This document shows positions 1 through 9,020 of a stretch of DNA of 64,000 nt, in pieces. Source of the DNA: ZC4RG35 sp040878345 (GTDB lineage Bacteria; Actinomycetota; Acidimicrobiia; Spongiisociales; ZC4RG35); assembly GCA_040878345.1 (NCBI GenBank), contig JBBDML010000026.1, positions 7,805-71,804 of the forward strand, in the 5' to 3' direction. Under the pieces are notes generated by a model that ran no database searches, had not been told where the DNA came from, and saw nothing but the letters and a program-made list of their open reading frames with translations. Every line of letters starts with the position of its first letter. Positions within the stretch are counted from its first letter, which is position 1. A program made the position numbers and the translations under genes.

Positions 1-580
1 CGACGAGCGGGCTCGGAAGGGCCTCCTCCTCAGCTTCCAGTACCCCACCGAGATACCGGGTGTGGCCCTGAGGGAGTTCATGATGGAGGCGGCCGAAGAA
101 CGAGGCATCCCATCGGATGACGCGACGTCACGGATCGAGAGCGAGGCGAAGCGCTTCGGGATGGAGCGGTTCCTCGACCGGTCGCTCAACGACGACCTCT
201 CCGGCGGTGAGAAGAAGCGGTCCGAGATCTTCCAGATGGCGGTGCTCCGACCCAAGGTGGCGCTTCTGGACGAGATCGACTCGGGGCTCGACATCGACGC
301 CGTAAAACAGGTCTCCGAGGCCGTCGAGGAGATGCGCTCACCCGATCTGGCGGTGGTTCTGATCACCCACTACAGCCGGATCCTCCGTTATCTGAGCCCC
401 GACCGGATCCATGTGATGATCGACGGCCGTATCGTCGACAGCGGCGCCCGTGAGCTGGCCGAGGAGCTGGACACCGGTGGGTACGACTCGGTTCGGGAGC
501 GTCTCGGGATCAAGAAGGCCTCTGCGCCAGCGGCAAAACGCCCGGCAGACTTCTTCACCGAAACTCCCTTCGACGTCTGA
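1..580 (+). CDS. sufC: Fe-S assembly ATPase SufC, 3' part (cut by window edge)
   Basis: The reading frame is open from base 2, so the gene starts outside the window. Visible are the Q-loop region (FQYPTEIPGV), the ABC signature (LSGGEKKRSE), Walker B/D-loop (LLDEIDSGLDIDA) and the switch histidine (LITHY). The DEIDSGLDID stretch is typical of SufC, the cytoplasmic ATPase that works with SufB and SufD to build Fe-S clusters. Walker A must lie to the left. The C-terminal tail is slightly extended and ends in a short acidic/aromatic stretch. A second complete sufC lies at 9017-9778, so the genome has two paralogs; this copy may belong to a sufBD cluster beyond the edge (inference). Confidence 0.92.
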   Translation, partial: DERARKGLLLSFQYPTEIPGVALREFMMEAAEERGIPSDDATSRIESEAKRFGMERFLDRSLNDDLSGGEKKRSEIFQMAVLRPKVALLDEIDSGLDIDAVKQVSEAVEEMRSPDLAVVLITHYSRILRYLSPDRIHVMIDGRIVDSGARELAEELDTGGYDSVRERLGIKKASAPAAKRPADFFTETPFDV

Positions 581-605
581 TCAGCTCGGTCGGAAGGAGG
601 CATCG

Positions 606-1346
606 ATGGCGGACAAGGCGACCGCGGTGAAGTGGCTGGACGAGCTGACTCACATCCCCACTGCCTCGGGTCTCGAGCACGGCGTCGTCGACTGGGTCGA
701 GGCCTGGGTGGGCCGGCGCAAGGACCTCACCATGACCAGGGACTCGGGTGGGAATCTGCTGATCACCCAGAAGGGACGCAAACGCCACCCGCTGGTTCTC
801 GCGGTGGCCCACATGGACCACCCCGCCTTCGTGGTCATCGCCGTCGAAGACGGGATCGCATCGTTCCAGTTCCGCGGTGGGGTCGATGCCGCCTACTTCC
901 ATGAGGCGTCGGTGGAGGTGGTGTCCCGGGAGGGCGGGCACCGAGATCTGATGGTGACCGCCTATGACCCGGTCACCCAGACCGGGACCCTGTCAGCTGC
1001 CGGTGGTGCCGGAACCGTGGAACCAGGTGACATCGCAATGTGGAGGTTTCCCCGGGCGACCAAGTCAAAGGGCCTGTTCAAATCACCGGCATGTGACGAC
1101 CTGGCTGGGGTGGCCGCCGCACTGGTGGCCCTCGACCGGGCCCGGAGCCGGCCCGGGCTGAGGCACTACGGGGTCTTCCTGACCCGAGCCGAGGAGGTGG
1201 GGCTGATCGGGGCGATCCACGCCGCCAAGAACCGGACCATCCCCTCCGACGCCAGGATCATCTCGATCGAGACCTCCCGGGAGCTCCCGTCCGCCCCGGT
1301 CGGCGCCGGGCCCATAATCAGGACCGGCGACCGGGTTCGATCGTGA
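606..1346 (+). pseudogene. M42-type aminopeptidase, N-terminal part (frameshifted)
   Basis: The ATG at 606 follows an AGGAGG-like site, 25 nt after the sufC stop. The protein resembles M42 (glutamyl aminopeptidase/endoglucanase-like) metallopeptidases: a metal-ligand motif AHMDHP, then CDDLAGVAAAL and TRAEEVGLIGA, which carry the second metal ligand and the catalytic Glu pair. The frame stops at 1346, just after the IIRTGD segment, while the expected C-terminus continues in another frame from about 1336. Together the parts give about 365 residues, a normal length for the family, so this is one gene broken by a single frameshift around 1320-1345. It may be a real mutation or an assembly error. 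Confidence 0.8.
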
Positions 1347-1701
1347 CCTGACCAACCGGGTCAGCCAGGCGGCGGCAGCCTCCGGGCTGAAGCACCAGCG
1401 AAAGCTCATGGACGGCGGGGGATGCGAGGCGACCGCCTTTGGCGCCTACGGGTATCCATCGTCAGGTCTCTGTGTCGCCCTCAGGAACTGGCACAACCGT
1501 GGCAACCTCGACGCGGTGGAAGCCGGAACAGGAGAGGCGGTGGCGATGATGGAGGAGATCTCCATCGAGGACTTCCATGGGCTCATCGACTTGATCCTGA
1601 TCGCGGCCTCCGCCGCCGACGATCCCGACACGCTGACCGGTCGCCTCGACCGGCTCTACGAGTCGGAGAGTCGAGTCCTCCATGACCACCCGGACCGTTG
1701 A
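1336..1701 (+). pseudogene. M42-type aminopeptidase, C-terminal part (after frameshift)
   Basis: This is the continuation of the peptidase at 606-1346 in a different frame. Reading from 1336 gives a segment that fits directly onto the upstream part: FDRDLTNRVSQAAAASGLKH, then LMDGGGCEATAFGAYGYPS, which matches the C-terminal metal-site and substrate region of M42 enzymes. The first ATG in this frame is at 1408, so a gene finder would call 1408-1701 as a separate small protein. It ends 12 nt before the convergent potC stop. Confidence 0.75.
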
Positions 1702-1708
1702 GGGTCCG
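1691..1708. terminator. Possible bidirectional hairpin between convergent genes
   Basis: CGGACC and GGTCCG form a 6-bp stem with a 6-nt loop, overlapping the M42 stop and lying next to the potC stop. No T-tract is visible. It could serve as a weak bidirectional terminator; the evidence is only position and symmetry. Confidence 0.3.
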
Positions 1709-1713
1709 GCCGG

Positions 1714-2499
1714 TCAGGCTTCGTCGGAGCGGCGTGAGTACCTCTGGGCGAGGATGATCGGGACCAGGGTGATCAGCACCACGAACACCGCCACCACGTT
1801 GGTCACCGGTCGGTTCCGGGGCCTGACCAAGGAGGAGAAGATCCATATCGGGAGGGTCTGCTGGTTCCCGGCGGTGAAGGTGGTGACGATGATCTCGTCG
1901 AATGAGAGAGCGAAGGCCAGCATCCCGCCCACCAGCATCGCCGGTGCCAGCTGTGGGAAGAGAACATGCCGGAACGTCTGCCACCCTCTCGCCCCCAGGT
2001 CCATCGAGGCCTCGAGGATGTTCGGTGAGGTCCGCCGCATCCGGGCGATCACGTTGTTGTAGGTGATGGCGACACAGAACGTGGCATGGCCGACCACCAG
2101 TGTCCAGAACGAGAAGGAGAGGTCGGCGAGGTTGATCGCCGAGCGGAGGGCAATCCCGGTGATGATCCCCGGGAGGGCGATCGGCAGGATGATGAAGAGG
2201 CTGAGAGCGTTCCGGCCGAAGAACCGAGTCCGCCACACCGCGGCTGCCACCAGAGTGCCCAGGACCAGGGCGACCATGGTGGCCACCAACGCCACCCGTA
2301 GCGAGAGGCTCACCGCGGCACGGATGTCGGTCCTCGAGAAAGCCAGGCTGAACCATTCGGTGGTGTAACCCGGTGGTGGGAAGCGGAAACTGGCCTCATC
2401 GGTGGTGAAGGCGTAGAGGAAGACGAAGAGGATTGGGATGTGGAGAAAGAGCAGGGTGAGAGCCGCCGCGGTCTTCAGGCCCCAGCCAGCCTTTCTCAT
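1714..2499 (-). CDS. potC: Spermidine/putrescine ABC transporter permease PotC
   Basis: 261 residues with about six hydrophobic segments and the permease EAA-type loop (ILEASMDLGARGWQTFRHV) that contacts the ATPase. It is the second permease of a PotABCD-type polyamine importer. The ATG at 2499 overlaps the potB stop by 4 nt (ATGA), which fixes the start and suggests translational coupling. The family is also called for related substrates, so the exact polyamine is not determined. Confidence 0.93.
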   Translation of the reverse strand: MRKAGWGLKTAAALTLLFLHIPILFVFLYAFTTDEASFRFPPPGYTTEWFSLAFSRTDIRAAVSLSLRVALVATMVALVLGTLVAAAVWRTRFFGRNALSLFIILPIALPGIITGIALRSAINLADLSFSFWTLVVGHATFCVAITYNNVIARMRRTSPNILEASMDLGARGWQTFRHVLFPQLAPAMLVGGMLAFALSFDEIIVTTFTAGNQQTLPIWIFSSLVRPRNRPVTNVVAVFVVLITLVPIILAQRYSRRSDEA

Positions 2500-3428
2500 A
2501 ACGCCTCGAACGCCCCGAACCGCCGGGCCACCGTGAGGTACACGGTCATCACCGCGATGGGGACGAAGGAGAAGGCCGCCGCCAGCGGGAGATTGCCGGC
2601 CACCCCTTGCTGGGTGTAGATGGCGAGCCCGATGAACGGGCTGGAGTCGCCGATGATGGTGGGGATGATGTAGTCGCCAAGGGTCAGGGAGAAGGTGAAG
2701 ATCGACCCGGCGGCGACTCCCGGGATGGCCATCGGCCAGGTCACCTTGCGGAAGGTGGTCGCCGGCTGGGCGCCGAGGTCCGCCGAAGCCTCCAACAGCG
2801 ACCGGGGCACCCTCTCCAACGAGGCGTGGATGGGGAGGACCATGTAGGGCAGCCAGATGTAGGTGAAGACGACGAACTGACCGAAAATGGAGATCGACAG
2901 CGAGGGGCCACCTATGCCGGGGGCGTCGAGGAGAGCCTGCAGCACGGCATCTGCTCCGATCCGCTCCACGAACCAGTTGATGATCCCGTCGGCGGCGAGG
3001 ATCAGCTTCCATGAGTAGACCCGCACCAGGTATGACGACCACAGCGGGACCAGGACAGCTAGAACCAGGAGGGCTTTCATCCTGGAGGTGGCGTATCGCG
3101 CCATGTAGTAGGCCAAGGGGAAAGCGATGACCACCGAGGCCGCCGTCACCGCGGCCGCCATGGTGACGGTGCGGATCATCACTGCGACGTTGGCGTCGGT
3201 GAAGACCGCCGCCCAGGTGTCGAAGGAGAAGACCCGCTCCAAGGTGCCCGAGAATGGGTTGAGCCGGTAGAAGCTCTGAACCAGGAGCGAGGCCAGGCTC
3301 CCCCCGTACACGCCGACCAGCCACACCACAGGGATCGCCAGCAGCAGGGCAAGACGAACCCGCGGACGGCCGTAGAGGAAGGTTGCCCACCGGTTGTGGC
3401 CTGGCGGTTTGGACGAGAGGTCGGTCAT
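2496..3428 (-). CDS. potB: Spermidine/putrescine ABC transporter permease PotB
   Basis: 310 residues from the ATG at 3428; the frame stays open upstream but runs into the N run, and the extra residues look non-coding. There are six predicted membrane segments and an EAA loop (LLEASADLGAQPATTFRKV). The N-terminal hydrophobic segment begins around residue 20, as in PotB. It is co-directional with potD upstream and overlaps potC downstream. The 10-N gap lies only 26 nt upstream of the chosen start, so the leader sequence is incompletely known. Confidence 0.9.
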   Translation of the reverse strand: MTDLSSKPPGHNRWATFLYGRPRVRLALLLAIPVVWLVGVYGGSLASLLVQSFYRLNPFSGTLERVFSFDTWAAVFTDANVAVMIRTVTMAAAVTAASVVIAFPLAYYMARYATSRMKALLVLAVLVPLWSSYLVRVYSWKLILAADGIINWFVERIGADAVLQALLDAPGIGGPSLSISIFGQFVVFTYIWLPYMVLPIHASLERVPRSLLEASADLGAQPATTFRKVTWPMAIPGVAAGSIFTFSLTLGDYIIPTIIGDSSPFIGLAIYTQQGVAGNLPLAAAFSFVPIAVMTVYLTVARRFGAFEAL

Positions 3429-3454
3429 CGGTGCCGAGGTTGGGAGGGGAGTGG

Positions 3455-3464
3455 NNNNNNNNNN
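3455..3464. other. Assembly gap (10 N)
   Basis: Ten Ns between potB and potD. The true gap length is unknown. The flanks look intergenic, so no gene is obviously interrupted, but the potD-potB spacing cannot be trusted. Confidence 0.95.
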
Positions 3465-3552
3465 GGGCATGGCCCCGAAGATGGAGGCTTGCCTGCGGGC
3501 GGTCCGCGGTGGGGTGGGGTGGGGCCTCACGGCCACTCCCCTCAGGTGTCGT

Positions 3553-4737
3553 TTACCGTCCGCCGATGACCGCCAGGTAGTCGGTCACCCATCGGTAGTA
3601 GGGCACACACGACCCGGGCTCTGCCGTCCCGTTGCAATCGTCAGTCGGGGTCTTCCAGAACAGGATCTGGTCGAACGACTCGCTGCCGTTGTTGGCACAC
3701 CCATCGGGGCCTAGCAGCTCGTTGCCGTCGCAAGCCTCGAGGACTGCGGGGACGGTGCCGAACCAAGCCGCCAGGTCACCCTGCAGCTTCGGATTCAGCG
3801 ACCACTCCATCCACTTGTAGGCGCAGTTGGGGTTGGGGGCGTAGGCACTCATCATCGTGGTGTCCGCCCATCCCGTCGCACCCTCCTTGGGGACGACCTT
3901 GTCGATCGGTGCCCCGGCTCCCTGGAGCACGTTGGTCTGGAATGGCCACGTCGACGAGGCGGCGACACCCTCGTTGGTGAAGTCGTCGATCTGGATGAAG
4001 GCATCGTGCCAGTAGCGGCCGATCAGCTCGCGCTGGTCGCGCAAGAGACCGAGTGCTGCCTGGTACTGCTCCTCATTCAGCTGGTAGGGGTCTTCGATGC
4101 CCAGTTCGGGCCGAACCGACTTCAGGTACAGGGCGGCGTCTGCCACATAGATCGGGCCGTCGTAGGCCTGGATCCGCCCCGCGTTCGACTGGCCGTCGGG
4201 CAGGGTGGTCTCCTCGAAGACCACGCTCCACGAGTCGGGCGGGGTGTCCCCGAACACCTCGGTGTTGTAACCGAGGACGTTGAAACCCGACGCGTAAGGC
4301 GTCCCATAATGCCTTCCGTCCACGGTGTGCCACGGGGCGTCCTGCAACCTGGAGTCGATCGTGTCCCAACTCGGGATCAGATCGATGTTGATCTCCTGGA
4401 CGCTTCCCCCGGCAATCAGTCTCAGGCTGGAGTCACCCGATGCCGTGACCAGGTCGTACTCGGTCGACCCCGTCATCAGCGCCACCATCTCGTCCGAGGT
4501 GCCCGCAGTCTTGACCTCGACCATGCAGCCGGTGTCCGCCTCGAACTCCGTGACCCAGTCATACTCGGCGACGGTCTCACCACGTTCGATGTACCCGGCC
4601 CAGGCAACGATCACGACGCTGCCCTCGCCTTCTCCAACTTCGGTGGGAAGCTCGGCGCCTCCATCTTCGGTCCCGCTGGTACACGCGCCCAGAATGAGCG
4701 CGAACACCAGCGACACGAGCAGTGAACGAGATCTCAT
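3553..4737 (-). CDS. potD: Polyamine-binding lipoprotein PotD
   Basis: 394 residues. It has a short hydrophobic signal ending in the lipobox LGAC, so the protein should be lipid-anchored at Cys19. The mature part is a type-2 periplasmic-binding fold of the PotD/PotF kind: the early VVIVAWAGYI segment, FEADTGCMVEVKTAGTSDEM, and the conserved YGTPYASGFNVLGYN hinge region. It captures spermidine/putrescine outside the membrane for PotBC. The ATG at 4737 overlaps the potA stop by 4 nt. Gene order on this strand is potA-potD-potB-potC. Confidence 0.93.
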   Translation of the reverse strand: MRSRSLLVSLVFALILGACTSGTEDGGAELPTEVGEGEGSVVIVAWAGYIERGETVAEYDWVTEFEADTGCMVEVKTAGTSDEMVALMTGSTEYDLVTASGDSSLRLIAGGSVQEINIDLIPSWDTIDSRLQDAPWHTVDGRHYGTPYASGFNVLGYNTEVFGDTPPDSWSVVFEETTLPDGQSNAGRIQAYDGPIYVADAALYLKSVRPELGIEDPYQLNEEQYQAALGLLRDQRELIGRYWHDAFIQIDDFTNEGVAASSTWPFQTNVLQGAGAPIDKVVPKEGATGWADTTMMSAYAPNPNCAYKWMEWSLNPKLQGDLAAWFGTVPAVLEACDGNELLGPDGCANNGSESFDQILFWKTPTDDCNGTAEPGSCVPYYRWVTDYLAVIGGR

Positions 4738-5891
4738 CTCGTTGATTCCTCCTCAAGGGAATGGTCACCGGCGCCGGCTTGCACCGGCACCCTTTCATTC
4801 GTGTCCCCCGTCTGCTGTCGGTCAGCAAGCGGCCGACACGAATCCTTACTCCAAGAGAGCCTCACCGACTCCCCTACCTTCGGCAATCGGGCCTCGTCCC
4901 CGACACCGGTGTTCTGACTGGCGACCTCGATGACGGTGCCTTCGACATTGACCCGGTATCGGGTGTACATGCCGAGGTACACCACTTCGTCGACGAACCC
5001 ATCGACTACCACCGGGCGACTACCCGCTTCCGGTGCGCCGATGGCGATCTTCTCCGGTCTCACAGTGAACGGCTGGGGTGATCCGGTGAGACGCTGGGCG
5101 AGGTCGCCGACTATCACGTTCGAGGTGCCGACAAAACCGGCGACAAATGCGTTGACCGGGTTCTCATACACCTCGAGAGGTGTTCCCACCTGTTCGACCC
5201 TCCCCTGGTTGAACACCGCCAGATGGTCGCTCATGGTGAGAGCCTCCTCCTGGTCATGGGTCACGTAGATGAAGGTGATCCCGACGTCGCGTTGAAGTGT
5301 CTTCAGCTCGATCTGCATCGCCTGGCGGAGCTTCAGGTCGAGGGCCCCCAACGGCTCATCCAAAAGGAGGACAGAGGGCCGGTTGATCAAGGATCTGGCC
5401 AGGGCGACACGCTGACGCTGCCCACCCGAGAGCTGGCTCGGCTTGCGATCGGCGTAGCCATCGAGATGGACCATCCCCAACGCATCGGCCACCCGCCCTA
5501 CCCTGTCGTTCGGCGCCACCTTGCGGACCATCAGCCCATAACCGACGTTGTCAGCCACCGTCATGTGGGGGAACAGGGCGTAGTCCTGGAATACGGTGTT
5601 GACGTCGCGGTCATAGGGGGGGAGCCCAGAGACATCGACACCATGGAGGCGGACCGCACCGGAAGAGGGGGTCTCGAATCCGGCGATCATCCTGAGACAG
5701 GTGGTCTTGCCCGACCCTGAAGGCCCCAGCAAAGAGAAGAACTCGCCGTCGGCTATGTCGAGCGACACCCCATCGACGGCCACGACGTCGCCGAAGTATT
5801 TCGATACGTTGTTCAACGACACCGCGGTGGGCAAAGTGGCAAGACCTCGACCGCGGAGAATATCGGGGCGGAGGGGAGGCCGCGTCCGCAT
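4734..5891 (-). CDS. potA: Spermidine/putrescine ABC transporter ATP-binding protein PotA
   Basis: 385 residues from the ATG at 5891; a much longer open frame upstream is antisense to fumC and was not used. Walker A GPSGSGKTT, Q-loop FQDYALFPHM, signature LSGGQRQRVALARSL, Walker B LLLDEPLGALD and the H-loop VTHDQEEAL are all present, followed by a C-terminal TOBE-type regulatory domain (FTVRPEKIAI onward). First gene of the pot operon, energising polyamine import. The 87-nt region between its start and the divergent fumC should hold both promoters. Confidence 0.94.
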   Translation of the reverse strand: MRTRPPLRPDILRGRGLATLPTAVSLNNVSKYFGDVVAVDGVSLDIADGEFFSLLGPSGSGKTTCLRMIAGFETPSSGAVRLHGVDVSGLPPYDRDVNTVFQDYALFPHMTVADNVGYGLMVRKVAPNDRVGRVADALGMVHLDGYADRKPSQLSGGQRQRVALARSLINRPSVLLLDEPLGALDLKLRQAMQIELKTLQRDVGITFIYVTHDQEEALTMSDHLAVFNQGRVEQVGTPLEVYENPVNAFVAGFVGTSNVIVGDLAQRLTGSPQPFTVRPEKIAIGAPEAGSRPVVVDGFVDEVVYLGMYTRYRVNVEGTVIEVASQNTGVGDEARLPKVGESVRLSWSKDSCRPLADRQQTGDTNERVPVQAGAGDHSLEEESTR

Positions 5892-5978
5892 TGGGTTGTT
5901 TCTGGGAGCCCTCGACAACCGCTGCCTGGCCAGGGCGTTACCGTGACCGGGATCAGCGTTCGTCGAGGAGGCGGATAG

Positions 5979-7358
5979 GTGGAGTATCGCATCGAGAAGG
6001 ACTCGATGGGTGAGATCGTGGTCCCGGTCGACGCCTACTACGGGGCATCGACCCAGAGGGCGGTGGAGAACTTCCCGATCTCGGGCCTGAGATTCGACCG
6101 ACGGTTCATTTGGGCATTGGGCTTGCTCAAGGGATCGGCGGCCACTGTGGCCGCCGAATCCGGTTTCAAGGACGCCGGCCTGGCCTCGGCGATCCGCCAG
6201 GCTGCCGACGAGGTGATGGAAGGCTCCCTCGACCACCAGTTCGTCCTCGACATCTTCCAGACCGGCTCCGGGACCTCGACCAACACCAATGCCAACGAGG
6301 TCATCGCCGGTCGGGCTTCAGAGATCCTGGGGGACCGCAGCGTCCACCCCAACGACGACGTCAACTTCGGCCAGTCCTCGAATGACGTCATCCCCAGTGC
6401 CATCCACGTCGCGGCGGTGGCGGGGATCCGCCAGGGGCTGATCCCGGCGTTGGAGAAACTGGCCGGCTCATTGGAGGGCAGGGCTGAGGTGTTCGCCGAC
6501 GTGGTCAAGTCGGGCCGGACCCATCTCATGGACGCCACCCCGGTGACGCTGGGACAGGAGTTCGCCGGCTACGCCGCCCAGGTCCGTAAGGGGGTAGATC
6601 GTCTCGAGAAGGTCCTCCCCGAGTTGGAGGAGCTGGCATTGGGTGGCACCGCGGTGGGGACCGGGATCAACGCGCCGACCGGGTTTGCTGCTGCGGTGAT
6701 AGCTCTTATGGTCGAGAGGACCGGTCTCGGCTTCCGGGAGGCGCAGGATCACTTCGAGGCCCAGGGCTCCAAGGACGCCGCGGTGGCGGCTTCGGGGACC
6801 CTCCGCACCGTCGCCGTGTCATTGTTCAAGATCGCCAACGACATACGGTTCCTGGGGTCGGGCCCCACTTCGGGGATCGCCGAGATCCGGATCCCCGATC
6901 TCCAGCCCGGCTCCTCGATCATGCCGGGCAAGGTCAACCCGGTGATGTCCGAGATGATGATGCAGGTGGTGGCGCAGGTCGTCGGCAACGACGCCACCGT
7001 GACCTGGAGCGGGGCGAACGGGAACTTCGAGCTCAACGTGATGATGCCGGTCCTGACCCACAATCTGATGGAGTCGATCGAGCTGCTGTCCAACGCAGCG
7101 GTGACCTTCGCCACCAAGTGCGTCGATGGGATCGAGGCCAACCGGGACCGCGCCCGGGAGCTCTTGGAGCGCAACGCCATCGTGGTCACCGCCCTCAACC
7201 CACACATCGGGTATGACAACGGGGCCCGGATCGCCAAGGAGGCCGCGGCCACCGGGAGAACGGTAAGGGAGCTCGTGCTGGAGGCCGGCCTGATGACCGC
7301 CGAGGAGCTCGACGAGGCCCTCGACCTCAAGAAGATGACCGAAGGCGGTCTGCGTTGA
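5979..7358 (+). CDS. fumC: Fumarate hydratase, class II
   Basis: 459 residues, usual for FumC. It interconverts fumarate and malate in the TCA cycle. The superfamily signature GSSIMPGKVNP, the TGSGTSTNTNANE segment and HPNDDVNFGQSSND are present. The N-terminus (RIEKDSMGEIVVPVDAYYG) fits fumarase better than aspartate ammonia-lyase, but the two are close relatives. The start is GTG at 5979, chosen because of the good ribosome-binding site GAGGAGGCGG just upstream. It converges on sufU, with only 3 nt between the two stops. Confidence 0.92.
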   Translation: MEYRIEKDSMGEIVVPVDAYYGASTQRAVENFPISGLRFDRRFIWALGLLKGSAATVAAESGFKDAGLASAIRQAADEVMEGSLDHQFVLDIFQTGSGTSTNTNANEVIAGRASEILGDRSVHPNDDVNFGQSSNDVIPSAIHVAAVAGIRQGLIPALEKLAGSLEGRAEVFADVVKSGRTHLMDATPVTLGQEFAGYAAQVRKGVDRLEKVLPELEELALGGTAVGTGINAPTGFAAAVIALMVERTGLGFREAQDHFEAQGSKDAAVAASGTLRTVAVSLFKIANDIRFLGSGPTSGIAEIRIPDLQPGSSIMPGKVNPVMSEMMMQVVAQVVGNDATVTWSGANGNFELNVMMPVLTHNLMESIELLSNAAVTFATKCVDGIEANRDRARELLERNAIVVTALNPHIGYDNGARIAKEAAATGRTVRELVLEAGLMTAEELDEALDLKKMTEGGLR

Positions 7359-7361
7359 TCT

Positions 7362-7805
7362 TCAGCCGTTGAGGGCTTCGAGGAGCGTGTTCCATGCCAG
7401 GCTGGCGCACTTGATCCGCACCGGGTATTGACGGACTCCCTGCAATGCCTCGAGGTCGCCCAGGACCGCCCCGGGCCGGTCGGGGTCGAGCCCGGAGTCC
7501 TCGGAGCCGTCGAGCGACATCATCCTGCGGAATCGGGCCACCAGCTGGTCGATCTCATCGCGGGTCTTGCCCTTGATCGCCTCGGTCATCATCGAAGCCG
7601 ATGACTGGCTGATCGAACATCCCTCGCTGTCGACGGCCACTGCGGTGACCACGTCGTCTGCGAGGTCGATATCGACGGTGATCTCGTCGCCGCACAGGGG
7701 GTTGACGCCCTGGGCGGTGGCGTCGGGGTCATCGAGCCGGCCACGGTTACGCGGGTTGCGGTAGTGATCGAGGATCACCTCCCGATAGAGCTCTTCGAGG
7801 GCCAT
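7362..7805 (-). CDS. sufU: Fe-S assembly sulfur-transfer protein SufU
   Basis: 147 residues, IscU-like fold of the SufU type: NPLCGDEITVDI (first Cys with Asp), EGCSISQSSASMM (second Cys) and RIKCASLAWNTL (third Cys), plus the insertion between the second and third Cys that distinguishes SufU from IscU. It accepts persulfide from SufS. The start directly abuts the sufS stop, so the two are co-translated. Last gene of sufC-sufS-sufU. Confidence 0.95.
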   Translation of the reverse strand: MALEELYREVILDHYRNPRNRGRLDDPDATAQGVNPLCGDEITVDIDLADDVVTAVAVDSEGCSISQSSASMMTEAIKGKTRDEIDQLVARFRRMMSLDGSEDSGLDPDRPGAVLGDLEALQGVRQYPVRIKCASLAWNTLLEALNG

Positions 7806-9020
7806 CTAACCAACTCCGAACAGCTCGCCGGCCCGACGGAGCCCGGCCACCAGGGCGTCGATGTCGTCCTCGGTGTTGTAGACGTAGAAGCTGGCCCTCG
7901 CCGTCGCCGCCACCCCCAGCTCCCGCATCAGCGGCTTGGCGCAATGATGCCCGCTGCGAACCGCCACCCCGCCCTCGTCGAGGATGGTGGCAAGGTCGTG
8001 GGCGTGGGTCCCTTCCATGGTCATGGAGACCACCCCACCGCGTGCATCCAGCCCTGAGGGCCCGTGGACCGAGACCCCTGGCACGTCGGAGAGCCGATCG
8101 AGGGCGATGGAGGTGAGCTCCTGGTCATGGACGAAGATCTTGTCCATCCCGATCGAGTCGAGGTAGTCGATGGCGGCGTGGAGACCGACGGCTTGGATGA
8201 TCGGGGGGGTCCCGGCTTCGAACCGGTGGGGGATCGCAGCCCAGGTGGCGTCATGGAGGGTGACATCGGAGATCATCTCCCCGCCCCCTTCGAAGGGCTC
8301 CATCTCCTCGAGGGCCTTCATCCGGCCCCAGAGAACCCCGATCCCGGTGGGGCCAAGCATCTTGTGAGATGAGAAGGCGACGAAGTCGGCGCCGAGAGTT
8401 CGGACGTCGACACCGGCATGAGGGACCAACTGGGCGGCATCGACCACGACGCGGGCCCCGCCCTGATGGGCGAGGGCGGCGATGGCGGGTACGTCGGGGA
8501 TGGTTCCGAGGACATTGGACATCCCGGTGACCGCAACCATCTTGACCCGATCGTCCAGCTTCTCCGCCAGAGCGGTCATGTCGAGACGCCAGTCCTCGGT
8601 GAGTGGCACATGGTCGAGGGTCGCACCGGTGCGCTTGGCCACCATCTGCCAGGGGACCAGGTTGCCGTGATGTTCCATCACCGTGGTCAGGATCACGTCG
8701 CCGGCGGAGAGGTTCTCGAGGCCCCAGCCGAAGGCCACCATGTTGAGGCTGGTGGTGGCCCCCCGGGTGAAGATCACCTCATCGGGATCGGTCGCCCCGA
8801 TGAAGGTCGCCACCCGGTTGCGGGCAGCCTCGTAGGCCTCGGTCGAGGCCACTGAGAGCTTGTAGGCGCCGCGGTGGACGTTGGCGTATGAGGTCCGGGT
8901 GAAGCGGTCCATCGCCTCCAGTACCTGGATCGGCTTCTGAGACGATGCCGCCGAGTCGAGGAAGTGAACCCCGGAGTCGAGGATCGGGAAATCTGACTTC
9001 AGGTAGGAGAGGTCCGTCAC
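7806..9020 (-). CDS. sufS: Cysteine desulfurase SufS
   Basis: 404 residues, PLP-dependent class V aminotransferase fold, group II desulfurase. Visible: FTRGATTSLNMVA (PLP phosphate region), the TVMEHHGNLVPW stretch, the PLP lysine in FSSHKMLGPTG, and the catalytic Cys in RSGHHCAKPLM. It delivers sulfur from cysteine to SufU. The ATG overlaps the sufC stop by 4 nt. Confidence 0.96.
   Translation of the reverse strand: MTDLSYLKSDFPILDSGVHFLDSAASSQKPIQVLEAMDRFTRTSYANVHRGAYKLSVASTEAYEAARNRVATFIGATDPDEVIFTRGATTSLNMVAFGWGLENLSAGDVILTTVMEHHGNLVPWQMVAKRTGATLDHVPLTEDWRLDMTALAEKLDDRVKMVAVTGMSNVLGTIPDVPAIAALAHQGGARVVVDAAQLVPHAGVDVRTLGADFVAFSSHKMLGPTGIGVLWGRMKALEEMEPFEGGGEMISDVTLHDATWAAIPHRFEAGTPPIIQAVGLHAAIDYLDSIGMDKIFVHDQELTSIALDRLSDVPGVSVHGPSGLDARGGVVSMTMEGTHAHDLATILDEGGVAVRSGHHCAKPLMRELGVAATARASFYVYNTEDDIDALVAGLRRAGELFGVG

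Noticed and set aside
2496..3536. PotB starting upstream of the 10-N gap
   Set aside because: That frame crosses Ns and encodes an Arg/Pro-rich non-conserved stretch; the ATG at 3428 precedes the first expected helix at the usual distance.
4734..6236. PotA with a 115-residue N-terminal extension
   Set aside because: The extension lies antisense to fumC and has no PotA-like sequence; the ATG at 5891 gives a normal length.
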